Source: Gammaproteobacteria bacterium | GTDB lineage: Bacteria > Pseudomonadota > Gammaproteobacteria > Steroidobacterales > Woeseiaceae | NCBI GenBank assembly: GCA_003331585.1 | Contig: QOPG01000007.1 | Coordinates: 1 to 64,000, forward strand | Reading direction: 5' to 3' | Length of the DNA: 64,000 nt | In this document: positions 1 through 8,045 of the stretch, one piece after another | How positions within the stretch are numbered: the stretch's first letter is position 1 | How the letters are laid out: every line of letters begins with the position of its first letter | The notes under the pieces: generated by a model | Database searches by the model: none | Seen by the model: only the letters and a program-made list of their open reading frames with translations | Told to the model about the DNA's origin: nothing | Translations under genes and position numbers: made by a program

Positions 1-203
1 TTCATTAATATTGAGCGACGATACTTTAATTTTGTTAGGTGTCATGTTTTTGATAATAATTGGCTCAGAATTTTGTGTATTTGAACTTAAAAACAATTCA
101 TTTAATATATAGATAAGGCATTGTTTTTAATATAGAGATCAGATATTTTTTTCAAATTATAAGTTATACTAACTACATATGGCTCTTAATAGGAAATCGT
201 AGC
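1..203. other. Left-edge intergenic region, possible start of a divergent gene
   Basis: No convincing complete gene lies here. On the minus strand an open frame runs off the left edge, with a possible ATG at 45 giving 15 codons (MTPNKIKVSSLNINE). It has no clear ribosome binding site and is too short to assign. On the plus strand a TATACT-like -10 (about 164-170) and an AGGAAA ribosome binding site (about 190-195) precede the gene at 204. The region is AT-rich, so such motifs arise easily by chance. Confidence 0.25.
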
Positions 204-506
204 ATGCTAAATAGACTGATACATCATGCAAAGAGAGTTTTACCTATAATTCTTCTCATGGTCGCTTTTTTATGGTTTTCAGGAGAGTTTATAATGAGGT
301 CTCTGCCTCAAAATATAAGTCAAAACTTAGAAATTAATATAATTGATCCCATTAAAAATATAACTACCAGCTGTTCAAGTCTCGAAGAAGAAATAAAAAA
401 AGATCAAGAGTGTCGTTGGAGCTTGAGTTGTAGGTTATCAAGAAATGAGCAAGTTGCTTACGAGGAAAGAAAAATTAATTTTGAAAAGTTTTGTACAACT
501 GAATAA
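204..506 (+). CDS. Hypothetical single-pass membrane protein with Cys-rich tail
   Basis: A 100-residue protein I do not recognise. Residues about 10-32 form one hydrophobic segment (VLPIILLMVAFLWFSGEFIM), preceded by a basic Lys/Arg/His stretch, which predicts a membrane anchor with the rest outside the cytoplasm. The remaining roughly 65 residues are polar and carry four cysteines (TSC, QEC, LSC, KFC), so disulfides or metal binding are possible. An AGGAAA Shine-Dalgarno about 10 nt upstream supports the ATG. It lies 14 nt before the RDD gene on the same strand and is probably cotranscribed with it. Function unknown. Confidence 0.6.
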   Translation: MLNRLIHHAKRVLPIILLMVAFLWFSGEFIMRSLPQNISQNLEINIIDPIKNITTSCSSLEEEIKKDQECRWSLSCRLSRNEQVAYEERKINFEKFCTTE

Positions 507-520
507 TTTTAATCCGAATA

Positions 521-934
521 ATGTCAAATGTAAGCTTAAAAAGACGTTTTATATCAATCACTTATGACGCATTACTATTACTTTCACTTATATTTTTAGG
601 AACAATACCCTTTATTGCATTGAGAGCTGGAGAGGCTGTTGAAAGCAGCTCTATGAGTTACAAAGTAACTCTTGTTTTGATAGCTTATTTCTTTTTTGTT
701 GGTTTTTGGTTTTTATCCGGAAGAACACTAGGTATGCAGTCTTGGAGCCTTAGGTTGATTAATTATGACAACACAAAGCCAAGTTTTATGTCCTGTACGA
801 TAAGATTTATATCCTCCATAATTTCATGGATCCCAGCTGGCATGGGTTTTTGGTGGCAAATAATTGATAAAGAAAATCTGACTTGGCACGACAGAATCTC
901 AAAGACCAAATTACATTTAGAAGAAAAAAAATAA
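521..934 (+). CDS. RDD family membrane protein
   Basis: A 137-residue integral membrane protein. The Arg-containing start (KRRFISITYDALLLLSLIF) and the later D-x-x-S region near the C-terminus (TWHDRISKTKL) fit the RDD family, small membrane proteins named for conserved Arg and Asp residues. Three hydrophobic segments are visible, at about 14-33, 48-67 and 95-115. The middle part (SGRTLGMQSWSLRL) is typical of the family. Biochemical roles of RDD proteins are mostly unknown; transport or envelope functions have been suggested. Its stop codon directly abuts the stop of lptG on the opposite strand, leaving no spacer. RDD genes are often found near lptFG in gammaproteobacteria. Confidence 0.8.
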   Translation: MSNVSLKRRFISITYDALLLLSLIFLGTIPFIALRAGEAVESSSMSYKVTLVLIAYFFFVGFWFLSGRTLGMQSWSLRLINYDNTKPSFMSCTIRFISSIISWIPAGMGFWWQIIDKENLTWHDRISKTKLHLEEKK

Positions 935-2008
935 CTACCTGTATCGAATTCTTTTTAACCTTAAAATTGCAAATAAAAATAGTAGCAACGGAGGTGTCCA
1001 AGCAGTAATAATTGAATTAAACCCATATACTTGACCATAGTTAAACACCAGCTCTCTCAATAAAAAATACACTAGCCCTATGATCAAACCAATCGTCAAG
1101 CGAGTGCCAGTTCCAACTGAACGAAGAGATGAGTACACAAATGATAATGCCAGTATTGGCATTGTTAATATTGTTAATAGAGAAGAGACTCTCGACCATA
1201 ATTCAACTTCATATCTATTTGAAGAAAGATCGTTTTTATTCAGGTAATCAACATAACCTATAAGCTCCCTTACCGATAAGCTAATTGGCTTAACTAACGT
1301 TACTCCAAGCAAATCACTGTTCAACTCAAAAGTTTCATTAATTAAATCAACTGATGATCTCGAAACCTTATCGTCTTCAAATTTTGTTTCCCTGAAATTT
1401 TCTAAAACCCATTTTTCATTAGCATCTATGCCAGAATTTTCAGCTACAGCAATGGATTTTAGTGATTTATCGTCATTTAAATGGAACATATAAATGCTTC
1501 CGAAATCATAATCTGTATTGACTCTTTCTAGGTGAATTATAGTGTTCGCATCTTTTACCCAAACTGCATTTCCAAAATCAGCTTCATTTCCTATATATCT
1601 AGCTTCATCTCTCATATTTCTAGCATAGTAATCCAATGAAGGTCCAACAAACTCACCTAATAAAATCGAAAATAACGCAATAAAAAATCCGCTAATAGCA
1701 AGCATCTTAGCTAATTGTTTAATTGAAATTCCAGCGGAATGAATAATCACTAGCTCACTATTACTAGTAAGCATGCCGAGACAAAAGAGAGAACCTATTA
1801 ATATTGAAATTGGCAGCATCTCAAAAGTGAGTTGAGGTAATCTGAGTAAAGAAAATACAAATGCCTCAGTTACGCCAAAATTTCCTTGTAAGTTTCCAAG
1901 TTGACTAATAAATTCATACAACATTGTTATTGATAGTAATACTGCCATCACCAGAAAAACACTAACAAGAATGGACTTAATGATATATTTCGAGAGAATG
2001 GTGTTCAT
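935..2008 (-). CDS. lptG: LPS export ABC transporter permease LptG
   Basis: LptG is one of two inner-membrane permeases of the LptB2FG complex, which extracts lipopolysaccharide from the inner membrane and passes it to the LptC-A-D bridge. The 357-residue protein has the expected topology: three N-terminal membrane segments (about 8-33, 55-78, 98-120), a periplasmic beta-jellyroll domain (about 125-260) and three C-terminal segments ending near residue 350. It overlaps the end of lptF by an ATGA, so the two are translationally coupled and likely made in equal amounts. Length and order match the family. It is told from LptF by being second in the operon and by sequence pattern (TSNSELVIIHSAGIS). 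Confidence 0.93.
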   Translation of the reverse strand: MNTILSKYIIKSILVSVFLVMAVLLSITMLYEFISQLGNLQGNFGVTEAFVFSLLRLPQLTFEMLPISILIGSLFCLGMLTSNSELVIIHSAGISIKQLAKMLAISGFFIALFSILLGEFVGPSLDYYARNMRDEARYIGNEADFGNAVWVKDANTIIHLERVNTDYDFGSIYMFHLNDDKSLKSIAVAENSGIDANEKWVLENFRETKFEDDKVSRSSVDLINETFELNSDLLGVTLVKPISLSVRELIGYVDYLNKNDLSSNRYEVELWSRVSSLLTILTMPILALSFVYSSLRSVGTGTRLTIGLIIGLVYFLLRELVFNYGQVYGFNSIITAWTPPLLLFLFAILRLKRIRYR

Positions 2009-3102
2009 TTAAGAAAATTTACCCTGCTCAACCTTCTAAAATATCCATTTTTTTTCAGAAGCAACGCAACCAAAAAAACTAACATAAGCGCATGAATCCA
2101 CCATAGGCCAATACCCCTGGGTACAATACTATTTTCTAACCATGACTTTCCTGCCGAAAGAAGGTTATAGTAGATGATGAATATCAGAATACCAGAAAAT
2201 ATCTTACTAAATTGACCTTGCCTTGGTTCGCTCCTACTCATTGGTATGGCTATTAAAACTAAAACTAATGTTGAAATCGGTATACCAATACGCCAATGAA
2301 ATTCTGCATTTCTTTGAGAATCATCTGAAGTGATGAGCATATCAAAAGGAAGTGATTTTACATCAGTATTTACATCTCTTGTTTTTGGTAAAACATAAGG
2401 AATTCCATGCTCCTGAAATTCCATAATTAAATAATCTGTTGTTCCTGGGGTACCAATGTAACGCTTACCATTTTTTAAAACAAAAAATCTTTGATCTTCA
2501 TCCTCAATATCAATTTGATTTCCTTTTTCAGCTGTAACAACTTCTATTTCTCCTTCTGGTGTTATATATCTTAAAAAAACGTTCCTCAATTCATTAGATT
2601 CATTGATCTCTTCAGCATAGATAACTGTTCCAAGATTTTTGTCTACCACAAATCTTCCAGGTTCTATGCTACTGAGATCAAGTTTTCGCTTTGCTTCGTT
2701 ATTAATTTTATCTATTTTAAGTATAGATTTTGGGCCGACATCAATAGCGATCCATGAAGAAATAATTACCAGAGGGATGGTGAGCAAAATTATTGGGCGA
2801 AATATTCCAAAAGAGCTTACTTTACAAGCCATCATTGCTGACATTTCACTATTAGAATATAAACGACCCAATGCCATCAGAATAGATAAAAACAATCCAA
2901 TTGGAATTAAAATTGTTAAATACTGTAACCCGGAAAGAAGAATTAAATCCATAACAGCATCCTTGGGAAGCTTATCTTTTGCAACATCTCCAAGGATTCT
3001 AGCGAATTGATTAGTCAGAAGCACCGCAAGCAACGTAAGCATGACTATTAACCAAGTGTTAAATATTTCTCGAAAAATATATTTATCGATTATTCGAAAC
3101 AT
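2005..3102 (-). CDS. lptF: LPS export ABC transporter permease LptF
   Basis: Partner permease of LptG in the LptB2FG lipopolysaccharide exporter. The 365-residue protein shows the YjgP/YjgQ layout: N-terminal membrane helices at about 12-33, 57-76 and 100-120, a periplasmic domain at about 125-265, and three C-terminal helices at about 272-350. The stretch LYSNSEMSAMMACKVS after helix 2 is the family's conserved coupling region. It is first in the lptF-lptG pair and diverges from pepA across a 153-nt gap, the same arrangement as in Pseudomonas and Escherichia. Expression is probably driven from that gap. Confidence 0.93.
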   Translation of the reverse strand: MFRIIDKYIFREIFNTWLIVMLTLLAVLLTNQFARILGDVAKDKLPKDAVMDLILLSGLQYLTILIPIGLFLSILMALGRLYSNSEMSAMMACKVSSFGIFRPIILLTIPLVIISSWIAIDVGPKSILKIDKINNEAKRKLDLSSIEPGRFVVDKNLGTVIYAEEINESNELRNVFLRYITPEGEIEVVTAEKGNQIDIEDEDQRFFVLKNGKRYIGTPGTTDYLIMEFQEHGIPYVLPKTRDVNTDVKSLPFDMLITSDDSQRNAEFHWRIGIPISTLVLVLIAIPMSRSEPRQGQFSKIFSGILIFIIYYNLLSAGKSWLENSIVPRGIGLWWIHALMLVFLVALLLKKNGYFRRLSRVNFLK

Positions 3103-3255
3103 AAAATAGCTACTTTTGTATTATATTATCTGTCAAGTTAAATTATACTTTACAATAAAATAAGACTAACGTTTTTTGAATGAGTGTCAATCTCTATCAA
3201 AGACCCATCTCTTTAAAAATTAAAAAATTCTTTCGAAAAAAAAAGGCGAAAATTC
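3103..3255. promoter_or_regulatory. Divergent lptF / pepA intergenic region
   Basis: This 153-nt gap must hold the promoters of lptFG (minus) and of the pepA group (plus). On the minus strand two TATAAT matches and a TTGACA are present within about 60 nt of the lptF start, but no pair has ideal spacing. The best pair is TTAGTC-16 nt-TATAAT. On the plus strand an AAGGCG-like ribosome binding site precedes the pepA ATG. The composition is AT-rich, so the exact promoter is uncertain. Confidence 0.35.
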
Positions 3256-4752
3256 ATGAATTATGTAACTTCTCTTAAAAGCGCATCTGAGGTTAAAACA
3301 GACTGTCTAATTATCGGTGTATTCAATAAAAATAATTTAGGAATCGCTGCAAAAAATATAAATGATGTATCTGAAAACATTATAACCAAACTTTACAAAA
3401 GCGGTGATATCAATACAGCTATTGGGTCGACAAAAATCATTCATTCTGCAAAAAATATAAAAGCTGATAGATTGCTAATTGTTGGATTGGGTGATAAAGA
3501 TTCATTTGGGCGCGACGAATTTAGAAGGGTAAATCAAGCTGCAATGAATGCAATTAAAAACATTAAATTGTCTAATTTTGCAAATTATTTATTTCTTGAT
3601 GAAGCGCCAAATACCAAAGATTATTACAAAGGAAGGCACTTTATAGAGTCATACTTTTCTTCGATCTATCAATTCGATCAGTTAAAGACAGGGATTAAAA
3701 AAATAAACCCAATAATCAAAAAAATAATCATTGGCATATCGAGCAAAAATAACTCAGAAAAAGTTAAACTTGGTTGCACTCACGGGCAAGCTATCTCATT
3801 AGGTTCAAAAATTGCAAAAGACCTTGGAAATCTTCCCGCTAATGTTTGTACTCCAAGCTATCTTGCTAAAGAATCAAAAAAATTCGCTAAAATTTACAAA
3901 AAACTTTCTGTAAAAATACTTAATGAAAGTATGCTCAAAAAACTTAAAATGAATTCATTTCTATCTGTTACTGCTGGCTCCAAGGAACCAGCGAAATTAA
4001 TCGAGATGCACTACAAAGGGGCCAAAAATCAAAAATCTCATGTTCTCGTGGGAAAAGGAATAACATTTGATACAGGAGGAATATCGATCAAACCAAGCGC
4101 TGCAATGGATGAAATGAAGTATGACATGTGTGGCGCAGCAACAGTTATTGGAACAATCATAGCAATAGCCGAGATGAATCTTCCCGTAAATTTATCTGTT
4201 ATAGTTCCTGCTTGTGAGAATCGACCTAGCAGTACTGCAACATTACCGGGCGATATCGTTAAAAGCATGTCAGGTCAAACAATAGAGATTCTCAATACAG
4301 ATGCTGAAGGAAGGCTCGTGCTTTGCGATGCACTTACTTATGCGAGAAGATTTAAACCCAAATATATTGTTGATGTGGCAACACTCACCGGAGCATGTGT
4401 AATCGCTCTTGGGCATCACCGAACAGCCATAATGAGCAATAGTGATGAATTGAGTGATGAGTTAATGAATGCAGGCGACAAATCCAATGATTTATGCTGG
4501 AAGATGCCAATGGGTCGAGAGTATGAAATGCAACTTAATAGCAATTTTGCGGATATGGCGAACATCGGTGGCCGCTATGGTGGTTCAATCACAGCGGCAT
4601 GTTTTCTTGGTAAATTCACTAGAAATATGAAATGGGCGCATTTGGATATTGCAGGAACAGCTTGGACATCTGGAGCAAAAAAAGGAAGTACTGGAAGGCC
4701 TGTTCCATTATTAAGTCAATTTATTCTCAATCAAAGCTCAATTGATATCTAA
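3256..4752 (+). CDS. pepA: Leucyl (cytosol) aminopeptidase PepA
   Basis: M17 family metallo-aminopeptidase that removes N-terminal residues from peptides, using two metal ions in a hexamer; in enterobacteria PepA also binds DNA. The 498-residue length is normal. The C-terminal catalytic domain holds the metal and active-site motifs: VGKGITFDTGG around residue 265, MKYDMCGAA around 290 and the family signature NTDAEGRLVL around 350, with the Asp and Glu ligands intact. The N-terminal third is the less conserved macro-like domain. It is divergent from lptF and overlaps nothing; holC starts one nucleotide after its stop, as in many gammaproteobacteria. Confidence 0.95.
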   Translation: MNYVTSLKSASEVKTDCLIIGVFNKNNLGIAAKNINDVSENIITKLYKSGDINTAIGSTKIIHSAKNIKADRLLIVGLGDKDSFGRDEFRRVNQAAMNAIKNIKLSNFANYLFLDEAPNTKDYYKGRHFIESYFSSIYQFDQLKTGIKKINPIIKKIIIGISSKNNSEKVKLGCTHGQAISLGSKIAKDLGNLPANVCTPSYLAKESKKFAKIYKKLSVKILNESMLKKLKMNSFLSVTAGSKEPAKLIEMHYKGAKNQKSHVLVGKGITFDTGGISIKPSAAMDEMKYDMCGAATVIGTIIAIAEMNLPVNLSVIVPACENRPSSTATLPGDIVKSMSGQTIEILNTDAEGRLVLCDALTYARRFKPKYIVDVATLTGACVIALGHHRTAIMSNSDELSDELMNAGDKSNDLCWKMPMGREYEMQLNSNFADMANIGGRYGGSITAACFLGKFTRNMKWAHLDIAGTAWTSGAKKGSTGRPVPLLSQFILNQSSIDI

Positions 4753-4753
4753 T

Positions 4754-5182
4754 ATGAAAGAAGTCGATTTCTATATTCTGTCAAAAAACGACAAGAATTA
4801 TGTAAATCTTTTTGTATGCAAGCTATCCGAAAAAGCATACAACATGAGTAAATCAGTTATTATATTTACCTCCAATAAAGAGAAATCAGTCAAGCTAAGT
4901 GAAATGCTATGGAGTTTTAAAAAAGAGTGTTTTCTACCAAATGAAATAGAACCTTTTAATTGCAAAAATACAAAAAACTGTATATCCCTTATCTATAAAG
5001 AGAGCTCTTTGAGTATGTCTGATGTTTTAATAAACTATTCAGATGTAGCTCTTCCTGAGTTAAATAAAGCAACAAGAATATTGGAGATTGTTCAAAATAA
5101 TGAAATTGATAAAAGCAAAGCAAGACAAAAATATATAAAGTACAAAAAATCCGACTATCAGATACGATCTCATAATATTTAA
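4754..5182 (+). CDS. holC: DNA polymerase III chi subunit HolC
   Basis: Chi links the DNA polymerase III clamp loader (through psi) to single-stranded DNA-binding protein. I place the start at the ATG giving MKEVDFYIL, just after the pepA stop, rather than the upstream in-frame TTG inside pepA; this gives 142 residues, close to the E. coli length. The opening beta-strand (VDFYIL), the segment ending in a hydrophobic strand (SVIIFTSN), the LW-F region and the strand MSDVLINYSD fit the chi fold. The sequence is divergent and Lys-rich, so the call rests partly on the conserved pepA-holC-valS order. Confidence 0.8.
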   Translation: MKEVDFYILSKNDKNYVNLFVCKLSEKAYNMSKSVIIFTSNKEKSVKLSEMLWSFKKECFLPNEIEPFNCKNTKNCISLIYKESSLSMSDVLINYSDVALPELNKATRILEIVQNNEIDKSKARQKYIKYKKSDYQIRSHNI

Positions 5183-5203
5183 CCACGATAATATAACTAG
5201 AAC

Positions 5204-7975
5204 ATGAAAAAGAAATACGATCCCAATAGTTTTGAGCAGCATCATTATGAGCGCTGGGAAAAAAACAAATATTTTAAACCCAGTGGTCAAGGGGATCCAT
5301 TTTGTATTGTAATTCCACCACCTAACGTTACCGGTACTCTTCACATGGGTCATGCCTTCCAAGACACAATCATGGATACACTGACTCGTTATCACAGAAT
5401 GATGGGTTTCAAAAGTTTATGGCAGCCAGGTATGGATCATGCTGGAATAGCAACTCAAATGGTTGTAGAGCGACTTCTCAACTCAGAGGGAACATCAAGA
5501 CTCGATATATCGCGAGAAAAATTTGTAGATAGAGTTTGGAACTGGAAAGAAGAGTCCGGTGGAATCATTGCAAAACAACTAAGAAGAATGGGTGCATCTC
5601 TGGACTGGGATAGAGATTGTTTTACCATGGACGAACAACTAAGTGATGCAGTTTCAGAAGTCTTTATTCGTCTTTATGAAGAAGGATTAATATACAGAGG
5701 AAAAAGACTCGTTAACTGGGATCCAAAGCTTCATACTGCTTTGTCTGATCTAGAGGTATTAACCTCAGAAGAGGAAGTAAAATTATGGCATCTGTCTTAT
5801 CCAATAAAGAATGAAAAAAAATTCTTAATCGTTGCAACAACCAGACCTGAAACAATGTTCGGTGACACTGCTGTAGCAGTTAATCCGAATGATGATCGAT
5901 ATAAAGCCATTATCGGAAAAAAAGTAATTGTTCCAGTAATAAATAGGGAAATTCCGATTATTGCTGATGAATATGTTGACTCTGACTTTGGAAGTGGTTG
6001 TGTGAAAATCACTCCTGCCCATGATTTCAATGACTATGAAATTGGAAAAAAACATAAGCTAGTGATGATTAATATCTTTAATGAAAATGCTCAATTGAAT
6101 GAGAATGTACCTAAAGATTTTCAAGGATTAACAAGAGAAAAAGGACGTGAATGTCTATTGAAAGCATTAAGTGATCTCGGTTTTCTTAAAAAAACCGAAA
6201 ACCATATAAGCAAAATCCCAAGAGGTGATAGAAGCGGAGTGATAGTAGAGCCTTTCTTAACAAATCAATGGTATGTCGATATTGCACCATTAGCTAAGCC
6301 AGCTATTGATGCGGTAAAAAATAAAGAAATTAAATTTATCCCTGAAAATTGGTCAAAAACATATTTCGATTGGATGGAAAATATCCAAGATTGGTGTATT
6401 AGCAGACAATTATGGTGGGGTCATAGAATTCCAGCATGGTATGACAATGACAATAATATTTATGTTGGAAAAAATGAAGAAATCATTCGAAAAAAATATA
6501 AAATCGATAATAAAGTCAATCTCAAGCAAGATGAGGATGTTCTTGATACATGGTTTTCATCTGCTTTATGGCCTTTTAGTACGCAAGGCTGGCCAGATAA
6601 AACAGAGTCACTAAAGGCTTTCTATCCAGGTCAAGTTTTAGTCACAGGCTTTGATATCATATTTTTCTGGGTTGCCAGAATGATCATGATGGGCATAAAA
6701 TTTACTGGAAAAGTACCATTTAAAGAAGTTTATATTCACGGCTTAATTAGAGATCAAAATGGTCAAAAGATGTCTAAATCAAAAGGTAATGTTTTAGATC
6801 CCATAGATCTTATTGATGGAACCTCAATTAACGAGCTTCTAGATAAGCGCACTTCTGGATTAATGCAGGATCACTTGAAACCAGAAATTGAAAAAAATAC
6901 AAAAAAAGAGTTTCCAAATGGTATAGATGCGTTTGGAGCAGATTCATTAAGATTCACTTTTGCTTCACTGGCAACTACGGGAAGAGATATACGTTTTGAT
7001 ATGGGTAGAATTGAAGGTTATAAAAATTTCTGTAATAAATTATGGAATGCCGCGCACTATGTTATTGCTAATTCAGATGAAAACAAAGTTATCACTAAAA
7101 CTGATAAAATTACTTATAACTCGATCGATCTGTGGATAGAAACAGAATTGAATCAAACAATAAAAAAAGTACATCAAAACCTTAAGGACTATCGACTTGA
7201 TTTAGCTTCTCAAAATCTTTACGAATTCATCTGGCATCAATTTTGTGATTGGTATATTGAGTTCTCAAAAGCTGTACTTAAAGACAATTCATTTGATGAT
7301 AAAAAGAAACAAGCGACAAGAAATAGTCTTTTATTAACTCTTGAAACAATACTCAGGCTAGTCCACCCCATCATGCCTTTCATTACCGAGGAAATATGGC
7401 TTGATATAAGAAAAAAACTTGATCATGAGAGCGATACTATAATGCTGAGACCTTATCCCCTCTATGACAAAAAGAAAACTCACAAAAACGAGACTTCAGA
7501 AATAGAATGGATAAAGCTGTTTATCCTAGGAATAAGGCAAATAAGAGGTGAAATGAATATATCACCTGGATTAAATCTTGACATTATTGTTAAAAATAGC
7601 TCAAAAAAAGAAAAAGAAATAATTAAAAAATATATAAATTTGATAAAAACGACAGGAAAAATATGCTCAATCAATTATCTTGAGAAAGGAAAAGAGGAAC
7701 CTTTTTCATCAACAGCAATGCTTGGCGAAATTAAGATATTAGTCCCGCTAGAAAATCATGTTAATGTGAACGATGAAATCAAAAGACTCAATAAACAAGA
7801 AGCCAACTTAAGTAAAGAAATATTAATATCAGAGTCAAAACTGAAAAATAAGGGCTTTTTGGATAAAGCCCCTGCTCAAGTGGTAGAAAAAGAAAAAAGC
7901 CGTGTATTAGAAAAACAACAATTAATTCAAGAAATACAGAAACAAATAAGCAAACTTAAAAATACAAAAAATTAA
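5204..7975 (+). CDS. valS: Valine--tRNA ligase
   Basis: Class Ia synthetase charging tRNA-Val. The 923-residue protein has the Rossmann signature HMGH at residues 47-50 within PPPNVTGTLHMGHAF, the editing (CP1) domain at about 190-330 with a typical TTRPETMFGDTAVAVNP motif, the KMSKS loop (GQKMSKSKGN) near residue 522, an anticodon-binding domain at about 640-790, and the C-terminal coiled-coil arm (about 855-923), rich in Lys and Glu, that is characteristic of ValRS. It follows holC at 21 nt and precedes mfd. No anomalies seen. Confidence 0.97.
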   Translation: MKKKYDPNSFEQHHYERWEKNKYFKPSGQGDPFCIVIPPPNVTGTLHMGHAFQDTIMDTLTRYHRMMGFKSLWQPGMDHAGIATQMVVERLLNSEGTSRLDISREKFVDRVWNWKEESGGIIAKQLRRMGASLDWDRDCFTMDEQLSDAVSEVFIRLYEEGLIYRGKRLVNWDPKLHTALSDLEVLTSEEEVKLWHLSYPIKNEKKFLIVATTRPETMFGDTAVAVNPNDDRYKAIIGKKVIVPVINREIPIIADEYVDSDFGSGCVKITPAHDFNDYEIGKKHKLVMINIFNENAQLNENVPKDFQGLTREKGRECLLKALSDLGFLKKTENHISKIPRGDRSGVIVEPFLTNQWYVDIAPLAKPAIDAVKNKEIKFIPENWSKTYFDWMENIQDWCISRQLWWGHRIPAWYDNDNNIYVGKNEEIIRKKYKIDNKVNLKQDEDVLDTWFSSALWPFSTQGWPDKTESLKAFYPGQVLVTGFDIIFFWVARMIMMGIKFTGKVPFKEVYIHGLIRDQNGQKMSKSKGNVLDPIDLIDGTSINELLDKRTSGLMQDHLKPEIEKNTKKEFPNGIDAFGADSLRFTFASLATTGRDIRFDMGRIEGYKNFCNKLWNAAHYVIANSDENKVITKTDKITYNSIDLWIETELNQTIKKVHQNLKDYRLDLASQNLYEFIWHQFCDWYIEFSKAVLKDNSFDDKKKQATRNSLLLTLETILRLVHPIMPFITEEIWLDIRKKLDHESDTIMLRPYPLYDKKKTHKNETSEIEWIKLFILGIRQIRGEMNISPGLNLDIIVKNSSKKEKEIIKKYINLIKTTGKICSINYLEKGKEEPFSSTAMLGEIKILVPLENHVNVNDEIKRLNKQEANLSKEILISESKLKNKGFLDKAPAQVVEKEKSRVLEKQQLIQEIQKQISKLKNTKN

Positions 7976-8045
7976 TATACTCTCACCTCTTGTTTCTGGA
8001 ATTACGATAATTCTGAACTTTAAATAATTAATAAACACCTTGCTG

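Noticed and set aside
4038-4268. Antisense open frame within pepA
   Set aside because: It lies wholly opposite conserved catalytic codons of pepA, with no recognisable domain; similar antisense frames in valS, sdhA, eno, pyrG, accA and tsf were rejected for the same reason.
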